Below, one piece after another: positions 26,574-34,176 of a DNA stretch of 64,000 nucleotides. Origin of the DNA: Metallibacterium scheffleri. GTDB taxonomy: Bacteria; Pseudomonadota; Gammaproteobacteria; Xanthomonadales; Rhodanobacteraceae. The translations under genes were made by a program, and so were the position numbers. How positions within the stretch are numbered: position 1 is the stretch's first letter; every line of letters starts with the position of its first letter. Location: NCBI RefSeq assembly GCF_002077135.1, contig NZ_LDOS01000002.1, positions 868,001-932,000 on the forward strand, written 5' to 3'. The notes under the pieces are model-generated. The model worked only from the letters and a program-made list of their open reading frames with translations. It had not been told where the DNA came from and searched no databases.

Positions 26574-27658
26574 CACTTGCCCTCCGGTTTCCTGGTTTCC
26601 GTTTCGGTGCGGGTCTTGTCCTGGCGATGCCGTGCGGTCAATGCCGCGGCACCACCGAGGACGGCACCGGCCACCGCGGCGATGCCGAGGTCCTCGCCGA
26701 TGCTGCCGTGCCACAGGCCTGCCGACAGCGGCTTGTAGAAATCGCCGCGATCCCAGAACTGCGGCTCCGAGCAGCCCAGGCAGCCGTGCCCGGATTCGAT
26801 CGGGAAACTGGTGCCGCCGTTCCACTTCATGGTGGCGCAGGAGTTGTAGGTGGTCGGACCCTTGCACCCCAGTTCGTACAGGCACCAGCCATTGCGCGCG
26901 CCGGTGTCATCGAACGTCTTGGCGAACAGCCCTTTGTCATAGAACGGCCGGCGGTAGCAGCGGTCGTGGATGGTGTTGCCGTAGAACACCTTGGGACGGC
27001 GGTGCGCGTCCAGCTCGGGCACGCCGAAGGTGAGGAAATACACGATGGTCCCGGTGATGATCTCGGGGATCGGCGGGCAGCCGGAAATATTGATCAGCGG
27101 CTTGTCCTTGATCAGATCCTGCACTGCTACCGCGCCCGTGGGATTGGGCGCGGCCATGGGCAGCCCGCCAAACGCCGCGCAGGTGCCCACCGCGATCACC
27201 GCGGCAGCGCCCTTGGCCACTTCCTGCACGGACGCCAGCGCGCTCTTGCCCCCGATCACGCAGTAAGCGCCATCGAGCGGGGCTGGAATGGAGCCATCGA
27301 CCACCAGCACGTACTTGCCCCAGGCCTTGCGCATCGCCTCCTCGCGCGCGGCCTCGGCAGCTTCGCCCGCGGCGGCCTGCAAGGTATCGTTGTAGGCCAG
27401 CGAGATGGTGTCGAAGATCAGGTGTTCGATGGTTGGCGAAAACGAGCGCGTCAGCGATTCCAGGCAGCCGGTGCATTCCTGGAATGACAGGTAGATCACC
27501 GTCGGTCGCGGCATGGCGCCCAGTTTTTCGGCCAGTTCGGCGGCGCGCGCGGCGGGCAGCGCCAGCAATGAGGCAGCGGCCGCGCAGAATTTCAGGAAGG
27601 AGCGCCGGCTCATGCCCTGCTGCTGGAACGATTCGAGAATGGTCGGTTCGCGATCCAT
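26573..27658 (-). CDS. hynS: [NiFe]-hydrogenase small subunit, Tat-exported
   Basis: Electron-transfer subunit with three iron-sulfur clusters. It is 361 aa. A twin-arginine signal is at residues 17-45 (SRRSFLKF then AAASLLALPAARA). Proximal cluster cysteines are in QECTGCLES, GTCAAFGG and SGCPP. The distal cluster has H and C in TIHDRCYRR plus WCLYELGCKG. The medial cluster uses NSCATMKWN and GHGCLGCSEPQFW. A C-terminal hydrophobic helix (GIAAVAGAVLGGAAAL) anchors it to the membrane next to Isp1. The cysteine set is that of a standard enzyme; there are no extra cysteines of the O2-tolerant proximal cluster. Confidence 0.96.
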   Translation of the reverse strand: MDREPTILESFQQQGMSRRSFLKFCAAAASLLALPAARAAELAEKLGAMPRPTVIYLSFQECTGCLESLTRSFSPTIEHLIFDTISLAYNDTLQAAAGEAAEAAREEAMRKAWGKYVLVVDGSIPAPLDGAYCVIGGKSALASVQEVAKGAAAVIAVGTCAAFGGLPMAAPNPTGAVAVQDLIKDKPLINISGCPPIPEIITGTIVYFLTFGVPELDAHRRPKVFYGNTIHDRCYRRPFYDKGLFAKTFDDTGARNGWCLYELGCKGPTTYNSCATMKWNGGTSFPIESGHGCLGCSEPQFWDRGDFYKPLSAGLWHGSIGEDLGIAAVAGAVLGGAAALTARHRQDKTRTETETRKPEGK

Positions 27659-27669
27659 GGGTCAGCCCC

Positions 27670-28077
27670 TCAGTTGGGTAGTGCCGTCAGCCCGCACAAC
27701 CGCGCGCTGGCGGCCTCGATATCCGCGCGATAGGCGCGCACGATCTCCGGCACATCGGTGACTTCGAGCAGTTCGCACAACAGCTTGCCCTCGGCGTCCT
27801 CATGGCGTACCCACCAGATGCCGGCAAAACCCGTCTCGCGCAGCAGCGATGCCCCGAGGGCGTTGATGCGTACCTCGATCTCCCCCGCGCCCAGCGCCTG
27901 TTGCAGCGCCGCGCGATCCGCTGGCCCCAGCGGCAGGGTGGCAAGGTCGATCACATGAGTGGTGCCACTGGCGAGATACGCCTGCAGTGCATCCTCCAGC
28001 TCGCGCAGGATGGCCGCGACCATGCCGGTCGCGTCGTCGCGCGGCTCGATGACCACGGCGATTTCAAGCGGTTTCAT
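27670..28077 (-). CDS. hupH: HupH/HyaF-type hydrogenase assembly protein (short form)
   Basis: A 135-residue protein matching the HupH C-terminal domain: LPLGPADRAALQQALGAGEIEV, here split as ALGAGEIEVRI, and GFAGIWWVRH are the recognisable parts. Full HupH/HyaF proteins are about 280 aa with two such halves, so this is a single-domain form. The role is inferred to be assembly of the small subunit's clusters or its delivery to the large subunit. The start MKPLEIAVV overlaps the protease gene by 14 bases; hynS follows after 11 nt. Confidence 0.75.
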   Translation of the reverse strand: MKPLEIAVVIEPRDDATGMVAAILRELEDALQAYLASGTTHVIDLATLPLGPADRAALQQALGAGEIEVRINALGASLLRETGFAGIWWVRHEDAEGKLLCELLEVTDVPEIVRAYRADIEAASARLCGLTALPN

Positions 28078-28612
28078 CGGTCCACCTGCGCAGCACATCG
28101 CGCACGCAGTGCTCGATTTGCGGCAGCGCGCTCGTCAGTTCCGCGCTGAGGTGTTCGCCCCAGCCGATAGGGCCGGGTTCGATGCCGATCAGCGCGCGTC
28201 GCGGTGGCAGGCGATCGAGCAGTCGCGCCATGTCCAGCAACTCGCCCAGGCTGACCTCGTGCACGCTGCCGGCTTGCGCGCGGCGCAGCCATTGGTCCAT
28301 GGCCGCGCCCTCGAAACAGCGCACCGTACCCGCCGCAGTGTTCATGCGCATCGCGTCGATGAAGATCAAACGCCGGGTCTGCTCGATCTCGACCAGCAGT
28401 GTGGCACCCAGCGTGCCGGCGTCGTACAGATGGATGCCGGGCCGCGCACCCAGCGCGTTGTGCAGCCAGTGCAGCGCATGCACACCCACGCCATCGTCGC
28501 CCTGCAGGGTGTTGCCGACCCCCATGATCAGCGTGGGTCGCAGCGCCGGATCCCCGGTCGGCGGCGCGGGTGCCGTGCATGCCGGCACTGCATTTGCTGA
28601 ATGGCTCGGCAT
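28064..28612 (-). CDS. hupD: Hydrogenase maturation endopeptidase HupD/HynD
   Basis: Nickel-checking protease that removes the C-terminal peptide of HynL. It is 182 aa. The signature MGVGNTLQGDDGVGVHAL (about residue 28) contains the metal-binding acidic residue; a second Asp in FIDAMRM and the region around YDAGTLGATL complete the family pattern. GGGGAG six bases before 28612 decides the start. The N-terminus has a short Pro/Ala-rich extension. It is the first gene of the hydrogenase cassette and follows an FNR-type box. Confidence 0.92.
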   Translation of the reverse strand: MPSHSANAVPACTAPAPPTGDPALRPTLIMGVGNTLQGDDGVGVHALHWLHNALGARPGIHLYDAGTLGATLLVEIEQTRRLIFIDAMRMNTAAGTVRCFEGAAMDQWLRRAQAGSVHEVSLGELLDMARLLDRLPPRRALIGIEPGPIGWGEHLSAELTSALPQIEHCVRDVLRRWTDETA

Positions 28613-28654
28613 GCTGCACTCCCCAAGGCGGGTGACCCAGGCTCTGACCAGCAA

Positions 28655-28714
28655 CTTATGCCTGCGCACGGGCTGTGACCAGATGCAATCGCCGCGAAAA
28701 TTGATCTGGATCAA
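28655..28714 (-). promoter_or_regulatory. FNR/Anr-type box and possible -10 of the hydrogenase operon
   Basis: A perfect palindromic FNR/Anr box TTGATCTGGATCAA is at 28701-28714, centred 95 bases upstream of the hupD start. No -10 is seen at the class II distance. CATAAG (minus strand, 28660-28655), 48 bases from the centre, would place the box near -60, a class I arrangement. The region 28613-28768 holds no gene. Confidence 0.7.
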
Positions 28715-29283
28715 ATCCGACGCAGAATGCTGATCCGGCAACCCCGGCCGCGGCATGCATGCAGCGGTTCAGTCGGCCAGCGCGAAGGCCTGTTGTTGCT
28801 GCGCCAGCGCATCACCCAGAGCCGCGCGCAGCGCGGGATCCTGGCGATACACGTCGGGTACCAGACCGACCCGGCCATCGGGCGCTACAGCAACGGTCCA
28901 GTAAATCATGCGCAGTGGCACGGATGGGTTCAGCGGCACGTCGCGGGTCACGTCATAGCTGGCCGCGGTCTGCAGGCTTTCCGCATTCCAGCGCACGGGA
29001 TCGCCGAGCAGCAGTTGCGCCAGTTCCATCGCGTTTTCCACGCGCACGCAGCCCGAGCTGAAGGCGCGTCGGGTCTGTGCGAACAAGGCCTTGTGCGGCG
29101 TGTCGTGCAAATACACCTCGTGGGTGTTGGCGAAGCGGAATGCGACCAGGCCCAGTGCACCGTCGGGGCCCGGATCCTGACGCAGGGTCAGCCCCGAGGG
29201 CGGTCGCGTCCAATCCCCGCCGCGTCAGACTAGTTGTCGCCTCCATAGAACCCCTACCCTGAAGGCGGCGATGGAGAACTGAA

Positions 29284-29757
29284 GTGGCTCGATACGGACA
29301 ACGATTCAAGGAACGCGCGGTGGCCCGCTTGCTGCCGCCGGAGAGTGGTGCGCTGGAGGTGGTGGCGCGGGAAGTGGGCATTGGCGTGTGGACGTTGGCG
29401 CGCTGGCGCGAGGAGGTTCGGTGCCGGGTTGCCCCGGCACGATCCTGGACGGCGGACGCACGCCTTGATGCGGTGATCACGGCCGCGGCGCTGGACGCGG
29501 TGGGCAAGAGCGCGTGGTGTCGCGAGCACGGCGTGTTTCCGGCGGATCTGGATGCGTGGCGTGCGCGGGCCACGGCAGCGCTGGGGGCCTCCGAAGCGAC
29601 CGCAGCCGGCACCCAAGGCAGCCCTCAGGACCGCCGGCGCATCAAGGAGCTCGAACGCAACCTGCTGCGCAAGGATCGCGCCCTGGCGGAGACCGCGGCG
29701 CTGCTGGTGCTGTCAAAAAAAGTTGCGGCGATCTTCAACAACGGCGAGGACGCATGA
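29284..29757 (+). CDS. IS3-type OrfA (helix-turn-helix protein)
   Basis: A 157-residue DNA-binding ORF. The N-terminus RFKERAVARLLPPESGALEVVAREVGI, here split, is an HTH resembling HTH_Tnp_1; a second HTH-like segment and a C-terminal leucine-zipper-like helix (IKELERNLLRKDRALAETAALL) follow. An A7 run at 29715-29721 near its 3' end is a likely -1 slippery site giving an OrfAB fusion. The stop TGA overlaps the OrfB ATG (ATGA), so separate translation is also possible. Confidence 0.85.
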   Translation: MARYGQRFKERAVARLLPPESGALEVVAREVGIGVWTLARWREEVRCRVAPARSWTADARLDAVITAAALDAVGKSAWCREHGVFPADLDAWRARATAALGASEATAAGTQGSPQDRRRIKELERNLLRKDRALAETAALLVLSKKVAAIFNNGEDA

Positions 29758-30842
29758 TTGTCCTCGAAGATCGCCAAGCCTTGGCCCAACACATTGGCGT
29801 GGCGCATCGCGCCGGCGCGCGACTACAGCTTGCCTGCGAGACCGCCGGGATCGACCTGCGCACTCTGCAGCGCTGGAAGGCCCACGATGGCCTCGCCGAG
29901 GGCGATGGCCGGCCCCGGTCCATCCACCCGGCGCCCGGTCACGCCTTGAGCGAGATCGAGCGGGCGCAGCTGCTGCAGGTGGCCAACGCGCCGCGCTTCG
30001 CGGACGTGCCGCCGGCGCGCATCGTGCCCATGCTCGCCGACGAGGGCGTCTACCTCGCCAGCGAGTCGACCTTCAGCCGCGTGCTGCGCGCGCAGGGCCA
30101 GACCGCCCACCGTGGACGCGCCAAGGCACCCCGGGCGGTGCGCCCACCCACCACGCACCGCGCCACCGCACCGCGCCAGGTGTGGTGCTGGGACATGACC
30201 TATCTGCCCGCGCAGGTGCGCGGGCGCTGGTTCCACTTGTATCTGATCCTGGACCTGTACAGTCGCAAGATCGTCGGCGCCGAGGTGCACGACACCGATC
30301 ACGCCGACCATGCCGCGCAGCTGGTGCACCGTACCGCGTTGGCCGAAGGGATCGCCTGCCTGGAGACCAAGCCGGTCCTGCACGGCGACAACGGCTCGAC
30401 CCTCAAGGCCACCACGGTCCTGGCAATGCTCCACTGGCTGGGCGTGAAGCCCTCGTACTCGCGCCCGCGCGTGAGCGATGACAACGCCTATGCCGAGTCG
30501 CTGTTTCGTACCGCCAAGTACCGGCCCGAGTTTCCGGCCCAGGGCTTTGCCGACCTCGACGAGGCCCGCATCTGGGCGACCCGCTTCGTGCACTGGTACA
30601 ACGTCGATCATCGCCACAGCGGCATTCGCTACGTCGCACCCGCTCAGCGCCACGCCGGAGACGATCACGCGCTCCTGGCGGCGCGCCATGCGCTCTACAC
30701 CCAGGCGCGCGAACGCCATCCCTCACGATGGTCCGGCCGCACCCGCAACTGGACGCCGATCGGCGCCGTCACACTCAACCCGGAACGCGACGCAGTCGCC
30801 ACCACGCAAGGGGATGCCGATACACAGCCGTTGGCTGCCTGA
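29754..30842 (+). CDS. IS3-family transposase OrfB
   Basis: Catalytic part of the transposase, 362 aa when read from its own ATG. The integrase core shows the three acidic residues: D in WDMTYLP (about 143), D in HGDNGS (about 210) and E in NAYAESLFRTAKY (about 245), with the K/R of the DDE(K) motif in the same helix. The fold continues with HWYNVDHRHSGI, typical of IS3. The ORF is intact, so the element may still be mobile. Confidence 0.92.
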   Translation: MIVLEDRQALAQHIGVAHRAGARLQLACETAGIDLRTLQRWKAHDGLAEGDGRPRSIHPAPGHALSEIERAQLLQVANAPRFADVPPARIVPMLADEGVYLASESTFSRVLRAQGQTAHRGRAKAPRAVRPPTTHRATAPRQVWCWDMTYLPAQVRGRWFHLYLILDLYSRKIVGAEVHDTDHADHAAQLVHRTALAEGIACLETKPVLHGDNGSTLKATTVLAMLHWLGVKPSYSRPRVSDDNAYAESLFRTAKYRPEFPAQGFADLDEARIWATRFVHWYNVDHRHSGIRYVAPAQRHAGDDHALLAARHALYTQARERHPSRWSGRTRNWTPIGAVTLNPERDAVATTQGDADTQPLAA

Positions 30843-32174
30843 CCGAGGCGACAACTACCTTGACGCGCGCCGAATCGATTGCGTTGTCCGGCACGATTTG
30901 CCCTTGACGATCGAACACGCGCAAATGATTGCGTGCGAGATAATCGGGATCGCGGCGCAGCTTGGCGAGCATGTCCTCGCGCAGGATCGTCGGCGGTACC
31001 ACCCATGAGGGGTCGATGGTCAGCCGCGTGATGGCCGAGCGCAGCACTGGCGTGGGCCGCCGCGGCTGGCCCACTTGCACACGCGTGGACCAGGCCAGGC
31101 GGCCATCGTCGTAGTAATCGAGGCGGTAATTGGCGAGATCGACCTGCACGTAGCGTGGCGGCAGATCGTGCAGGTACCAGCGCGCGCGCTCCAGATCGAG
31201 GCGCAGTTGCTCGATGCGCGTGGTCACCGGCACATTCAGCGCCGCCAGCGTGGCGGGGCCGACCACGCCATCGGCTTGCAACCCGTGCTGGCTCTGGAAC
31301 GCGCGCACGGCGTTGGCCAGCGCCGCATCGTCGTCATCAGCGTCGCCCTGCGGCGTGCGGGTCAGGTCACCGGAAATCAGCAGCCGCCTGCGCAACAGCG
31401 CCACGCGCGCGTCCTGCATGCAGGCTCGAGCGCCAGTCCGGCGGGCAGCGCGGGCCAGCCGCCGGCGGCGGCCTCATCGCGCAGGCGCTGCAGCGCCGTG
31501 CGCAACTGCGCGTAGACCGGTGCGGAGGGGCGCGCCGCGTCAAACGCCGCAGTGATGTGCCCGGCTTCTGCTGCGTGCGCGGCGGCCTGCAGCCACGCAG
31601 CGGATGCGGACCACCGCGGCGTGGCCTGCCAATCCGGATAGAACGTATCGACGTCGAGCACGCCATGGCGCAATTGCAGCAATGCCAGCAGATAGGCCGC
31701 GCTGGCACGCACATCGATGTCAGCGCGTTGTGCATCGGTCATTGGCACGTGCTCTTGCAGCCGCAGCACATCGCGTGCGAGGCGATCGCCACCGTAATCC
31801 TGCGCGGCCAGACCATCATCGACCAGACCATCGAGCGCATCATCGAGCGCGCGCAGGCGCGCAGCGGATTGCCACAGGGGCGCGTCGGCGCGTTGCGCAT
31901 AAAAACGCGAAACCAGCGCGCCCAGCGTGTGGTCGCCGATTCGCAGCACACCCAGCGGCTGCTGCGCCAGAGCGTCAAGGCGCGTGGCGATGGCGGTTTG
32001 CGGCGCGGTGTCGGGTACCTGCGCCTGCGCGCAGGTTGCGATCAGCAGGGCGAGCACGATCCAGGCGTATCTGATCATGAGTGGCGGGTCGCTTTGGACA
32101 TGGAAATCCCGTCGCATTCTGCGCTTGCGCGACGTGTTCAGGAACGGCGCGTGCTCAGCCATTACGATACGAAC

Positions 32175-32933
32175 ATGCTTTTTCTGCGCTTTCGATTTCG
32201 CTTGCTCGCGTGCGCGCTCGCACTGTTGCTTGCCGCGCTGGCGTTGCCTGCCAGTGCGGCATCGACGACGGGTCCGTCACTATGGCGCACGCTCGCGCAG
32301 GCGGCTCCAACGGCCAATCCGCAAGTACTGCGGCTGGCGGTGGCGGCCATGCACTGTGCCGTCAGCAGCGGCATGTCGGGCGCGCAGCGGCTGGCCGTGA
32401 TCGACTACTCGCTACCGTCCACGCGCCGGCGTCTTTGGATTTTCGACCTGGCCGACCCGCGCCTGTTGATGCGCGAGCTGGTGGCGCACGGGCGCAACTC
32501 GGGCGGCAACTTCGCGAAGCATTTTTCCGATCGCCAGGGCAGCCTCGAATCCAGCCTTGGCCTGTACCGCACGCTGGGCACCTATCAGGGCGACAACGGT
32601 TATTCGCTGCGCTTGCAGGGTCTGGATGAAGGTTTCAACAACAATGCGCTGCAACGCGCCATCGTCATCCATGGCGCGCCCTACGTGAGCGAAGCTTTCG
32701 CGCAGCGCGAGGGTCGCCTCGGACGCAGTTGGGGCTGTCCGGCGGTGAGCAAACGCGTGGCGCAGCGTGTGATCAACGCGCTCAAGGGCGGGCAGTACGT
32801 GTTCGCCTACTATCCCGATCAGCACTGGCTGAGCGATTCCGACCTGCTGCATTGCGCGGCCGCGCGGCGCAGCGTCGCGGCCATCGAGGTCGCTTCGGAG
32901 CAAGCCGGCGCGCGTACCAGCGCTGCGCTGTAA
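32175..32933 (+). CDS. L,D-transpeptidase catalytic-domain family protein (YkuD_2 type)
   Basis: A 252-residue exported protein. Residues 1-30 are a signal peptide (LLACALALLLAALALPASAA). The catalytic part contains IVIHGAPYV and GRSWGCPAV, the His and Cys segments of YkuD_2 proteins, near residues 165 and 196. It probably acts on peptidoglycan in the periplasm. It is transcribed away from the broken ldtD, with which it shares a 96-base intergenic region, and may cover some of its loss. The start at 32175 was chosen for the signal peptide. Confidence 0.87.
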   Translation: MLFLRFRFRLLACALALLLAALALPASAASTTGPSLWRTLAQAAPTANPQVLRLAVAAMHCAVSSGMSGAQRLAVIDYSLPSTRRRLWIFDLADPRLLMRELVAHGRNSGGNFAKHFSDRQGSLESSLGLYRTLGTYQGDNGYSLRLQGLDEGFNNNALQRAIVIHGAPYVSEAFAQREGRLGRSWGCPAVSKRVAQRVINALKGGQYVFAYYPDQHWLSDSDLLHCAAARRSVAAIEVASEQAGARTSAAL

Positions 32934-32948
32934 GCGCTGCGCACGGCA

Positions 32949-34133
32949 TCAACTGCGCAACAGTTTGAACGTGTGCTGCGCGATCATCAGTTCTTCATCT
33001 GTGGGGATCACGCGCAGCGCGATGCGCGAGTCGGGCGCGGCGATATCGAGCACGCCCGTGCTGCCAGCATTGGTCACGGCATCGAGACGCGCGCCGAACA
33101 GGTCCAGGCGCTGCACGATCGCGGCGCGCGCGCCGGGCGCATGCTCGCCGATGCCGGCGGTGAACACGATGCCATCGAGGCCGCCCATGCTCGCCGCCAT
33201 CGCCGCCACGCTCTGCGCGACGCGATGCGCGAACACGGCCAGCGCCAGCCGTGCCGCCGCGCTGTCGCTGGCCAGCAGCTCGCGCATGTCGCCGCTGAGC
33301 CCGGACAAACCCTTCAGCCCACAGTCGTGATATAGCAGGTGGCTGATCTGCGCCGCATCGTGGCCTTGCTCCTGCGCCAGATACAGCACCACGCCGGGAT
33401 CGAGGTTGCCCGGGCGCGTGCCCATCACCAGGCCTTCCAGCGCCGAGAATCCCATCGTGCTGTCCACGCTGCGCCCGCCTTGCAGCGCGCACAGTGAGGC
33501 GCCGTTGCCGAGGTGCGCAATCACGGTGCGACCGCGTGCCAGATCGGGCGCGACGCTGGGCAGGCGCGCGGCGATGTACTCGTAGGACAAGCCATGGAAC
33601 CCGTAGCGGCGCACGCCCGCGGCGATGAGCGATTGCGGCAGCGCGTACAGGTCCATCTCGGGCGCGTGGCCGTGATGAAACGCGGTGTCGAAGCAGGCCA
33701 CCTGCGGCAACTGCGGCTGGCGCTGCAGCAGCGAGCGGATCGGCGCGAGGTTGAACGGCTGGTGCAAGGGCGCCAGCGCGCTGAGCGCCGCGAGCCTGTC
33801 CAGAATCGCCGCATCAATGCGCACGGGCTGCCAGAAATCGACACCGCCGTGCACCACGCGATGGCCGACCGCATCGGGGGCCGCGCCGAGGTGCGTGGCG
33901 ATCCAGTCGTTGACCACGGCTTCCGCCGCGGCGACATCGGGCACGGCTTGGATGTCCAGCGTGCGATCAACCAGGCCATGCCCGGCCGCGTCATGCGCCT
34001 GCAGTCGCGGCGTGCTGCCGATGCCGGCCAACTGGCCCTGTTGCAACAGTTCCAGCGTGTCGTTGTCGCCGCTGCGAAACGCCGCGAACTTGATGCTGGA
34101 ACTGCCGGCATTGAGAACCAGGATGCAAGTCAT
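32949..34133 (-). CDS. ackA: Acetate kinase
   Basis: Interconverts acetyl phosphate + ADP and acetate + ATP. It is 394 aa. The acetokinase signatures VLNAGSSSIKFA (residues 5-16) and HGLSYEYIAARLP are clear, as are HLGNGASLCA and GFSALEGLVMGTRPGNLDPG. The C-terminus carries GIGEHAPGAR and the IPTDEELMIA motif. It is third in phaC-pta-ackA and pairs with the phosphate acetyltransferase 43 nt upstream to make ATP from acetyl-CoA when respiration is limited. Confidence 0.96.
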   Translation of the reverse strand: MTCILVLNAGSSSIKFAAFRSGDNDTLELLQQGQLAGIGSTPRLQAHDAAGHGLVDRTLDIQAVPDVAAAEAVVNDWIATHLGAAPDAVGHRVVHGGVDFWQPVRIDAAILDRLAALSALAPLHQPFNLAPIRSLLQRQPQLPQVACFDTAFHHGHAPEMDLYALPQSLIAAGVRRYGFHGLSYEYIAARLPSVAPDLARGRTVIAHLGNGASLCALQGGRSVDSTMGFSALEGLVMGTRPGNLDPGVVLYLAQEQGHDAAQISHLLYHDCGLKGLSGLSGDMRELLASDSAAARLALAVFAHRVAQSVAAMAASMGGLDGIVFTAGIGEHAPGARAAIVQRLDLFGARLDAVTNAGSTGVLDIAAPDSRIALRVIPTDEELMIAQHTFKLLRS

Positions 34134-34176
34134 GTCGAATCCATCGGTAGCGTGTGGCGCGCGGACACGCTGCGCA

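Larger units (their letters stand above)
29231..30857 (+). mobile_element. IS3-like insertion sequence (1627 bp)
   Basis: Terminal inverted repeats TAGTTGTCGCCTC (29231-29243) and its complement (30845-30857) bound two overlapping ORFs. The transposase has the IS3-type DDE core. It is inserted in the L,D-transpeptidase gene in the opposite orientation. The flanking bases (CAGAC on the left, CCTTG on the right) show no clear target duplication, so the exact ends or later rearrangement are uncertain. Confidence 0.88.
28769..32078 (-). pseudogene. ldtD: YcbB-like L,D-transpeptidase, broken by an insertion sequence and a frameshift
   Basis: Periplasmic L,D-transpeptidases of this type make 3-3 cross-links in peptidoglycan. 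The 5' part runs from 32078 with a signal peptide (IVLALLIATCAQAQ) and the scaffold domain, then loses frame near 31430; the frame change from LALEP to MQDARVALL implies one missing base. The second frame carries the peptidoglycan-binding AFQSQHGLQADGVVGPATLAAL and the start of the YkuD domain up to NAIDSARVK, where the IS3-like element (29231-30857) interrupts it. The 3' part (29230-28769) keeps the catalytic segment with HDTP and SSGCVRVE. An in-frame stop lies at the IS junction. Confidence 0.85.

Noticed and set aside
29463-29478. TTGAT and ATCA half-sites in the IS3-like element
   Set aside because: Six bases separate the halves instead of four and it lies within coding sequence, so it is not an FNR-type box.
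29221-30862. Target site duplication of the IS3-like element
   Set aside because: Left flank CAGAC and right flank CCTTG do not match, so no duplication was annotated.
31400-31450. Programmed frameshift in ldtD
   Set aside because: No slippery run or stimulatory structure is seen at the frame change, and the gene is also split by an IS, so simple decay (or a sequence error) is the better explanation.
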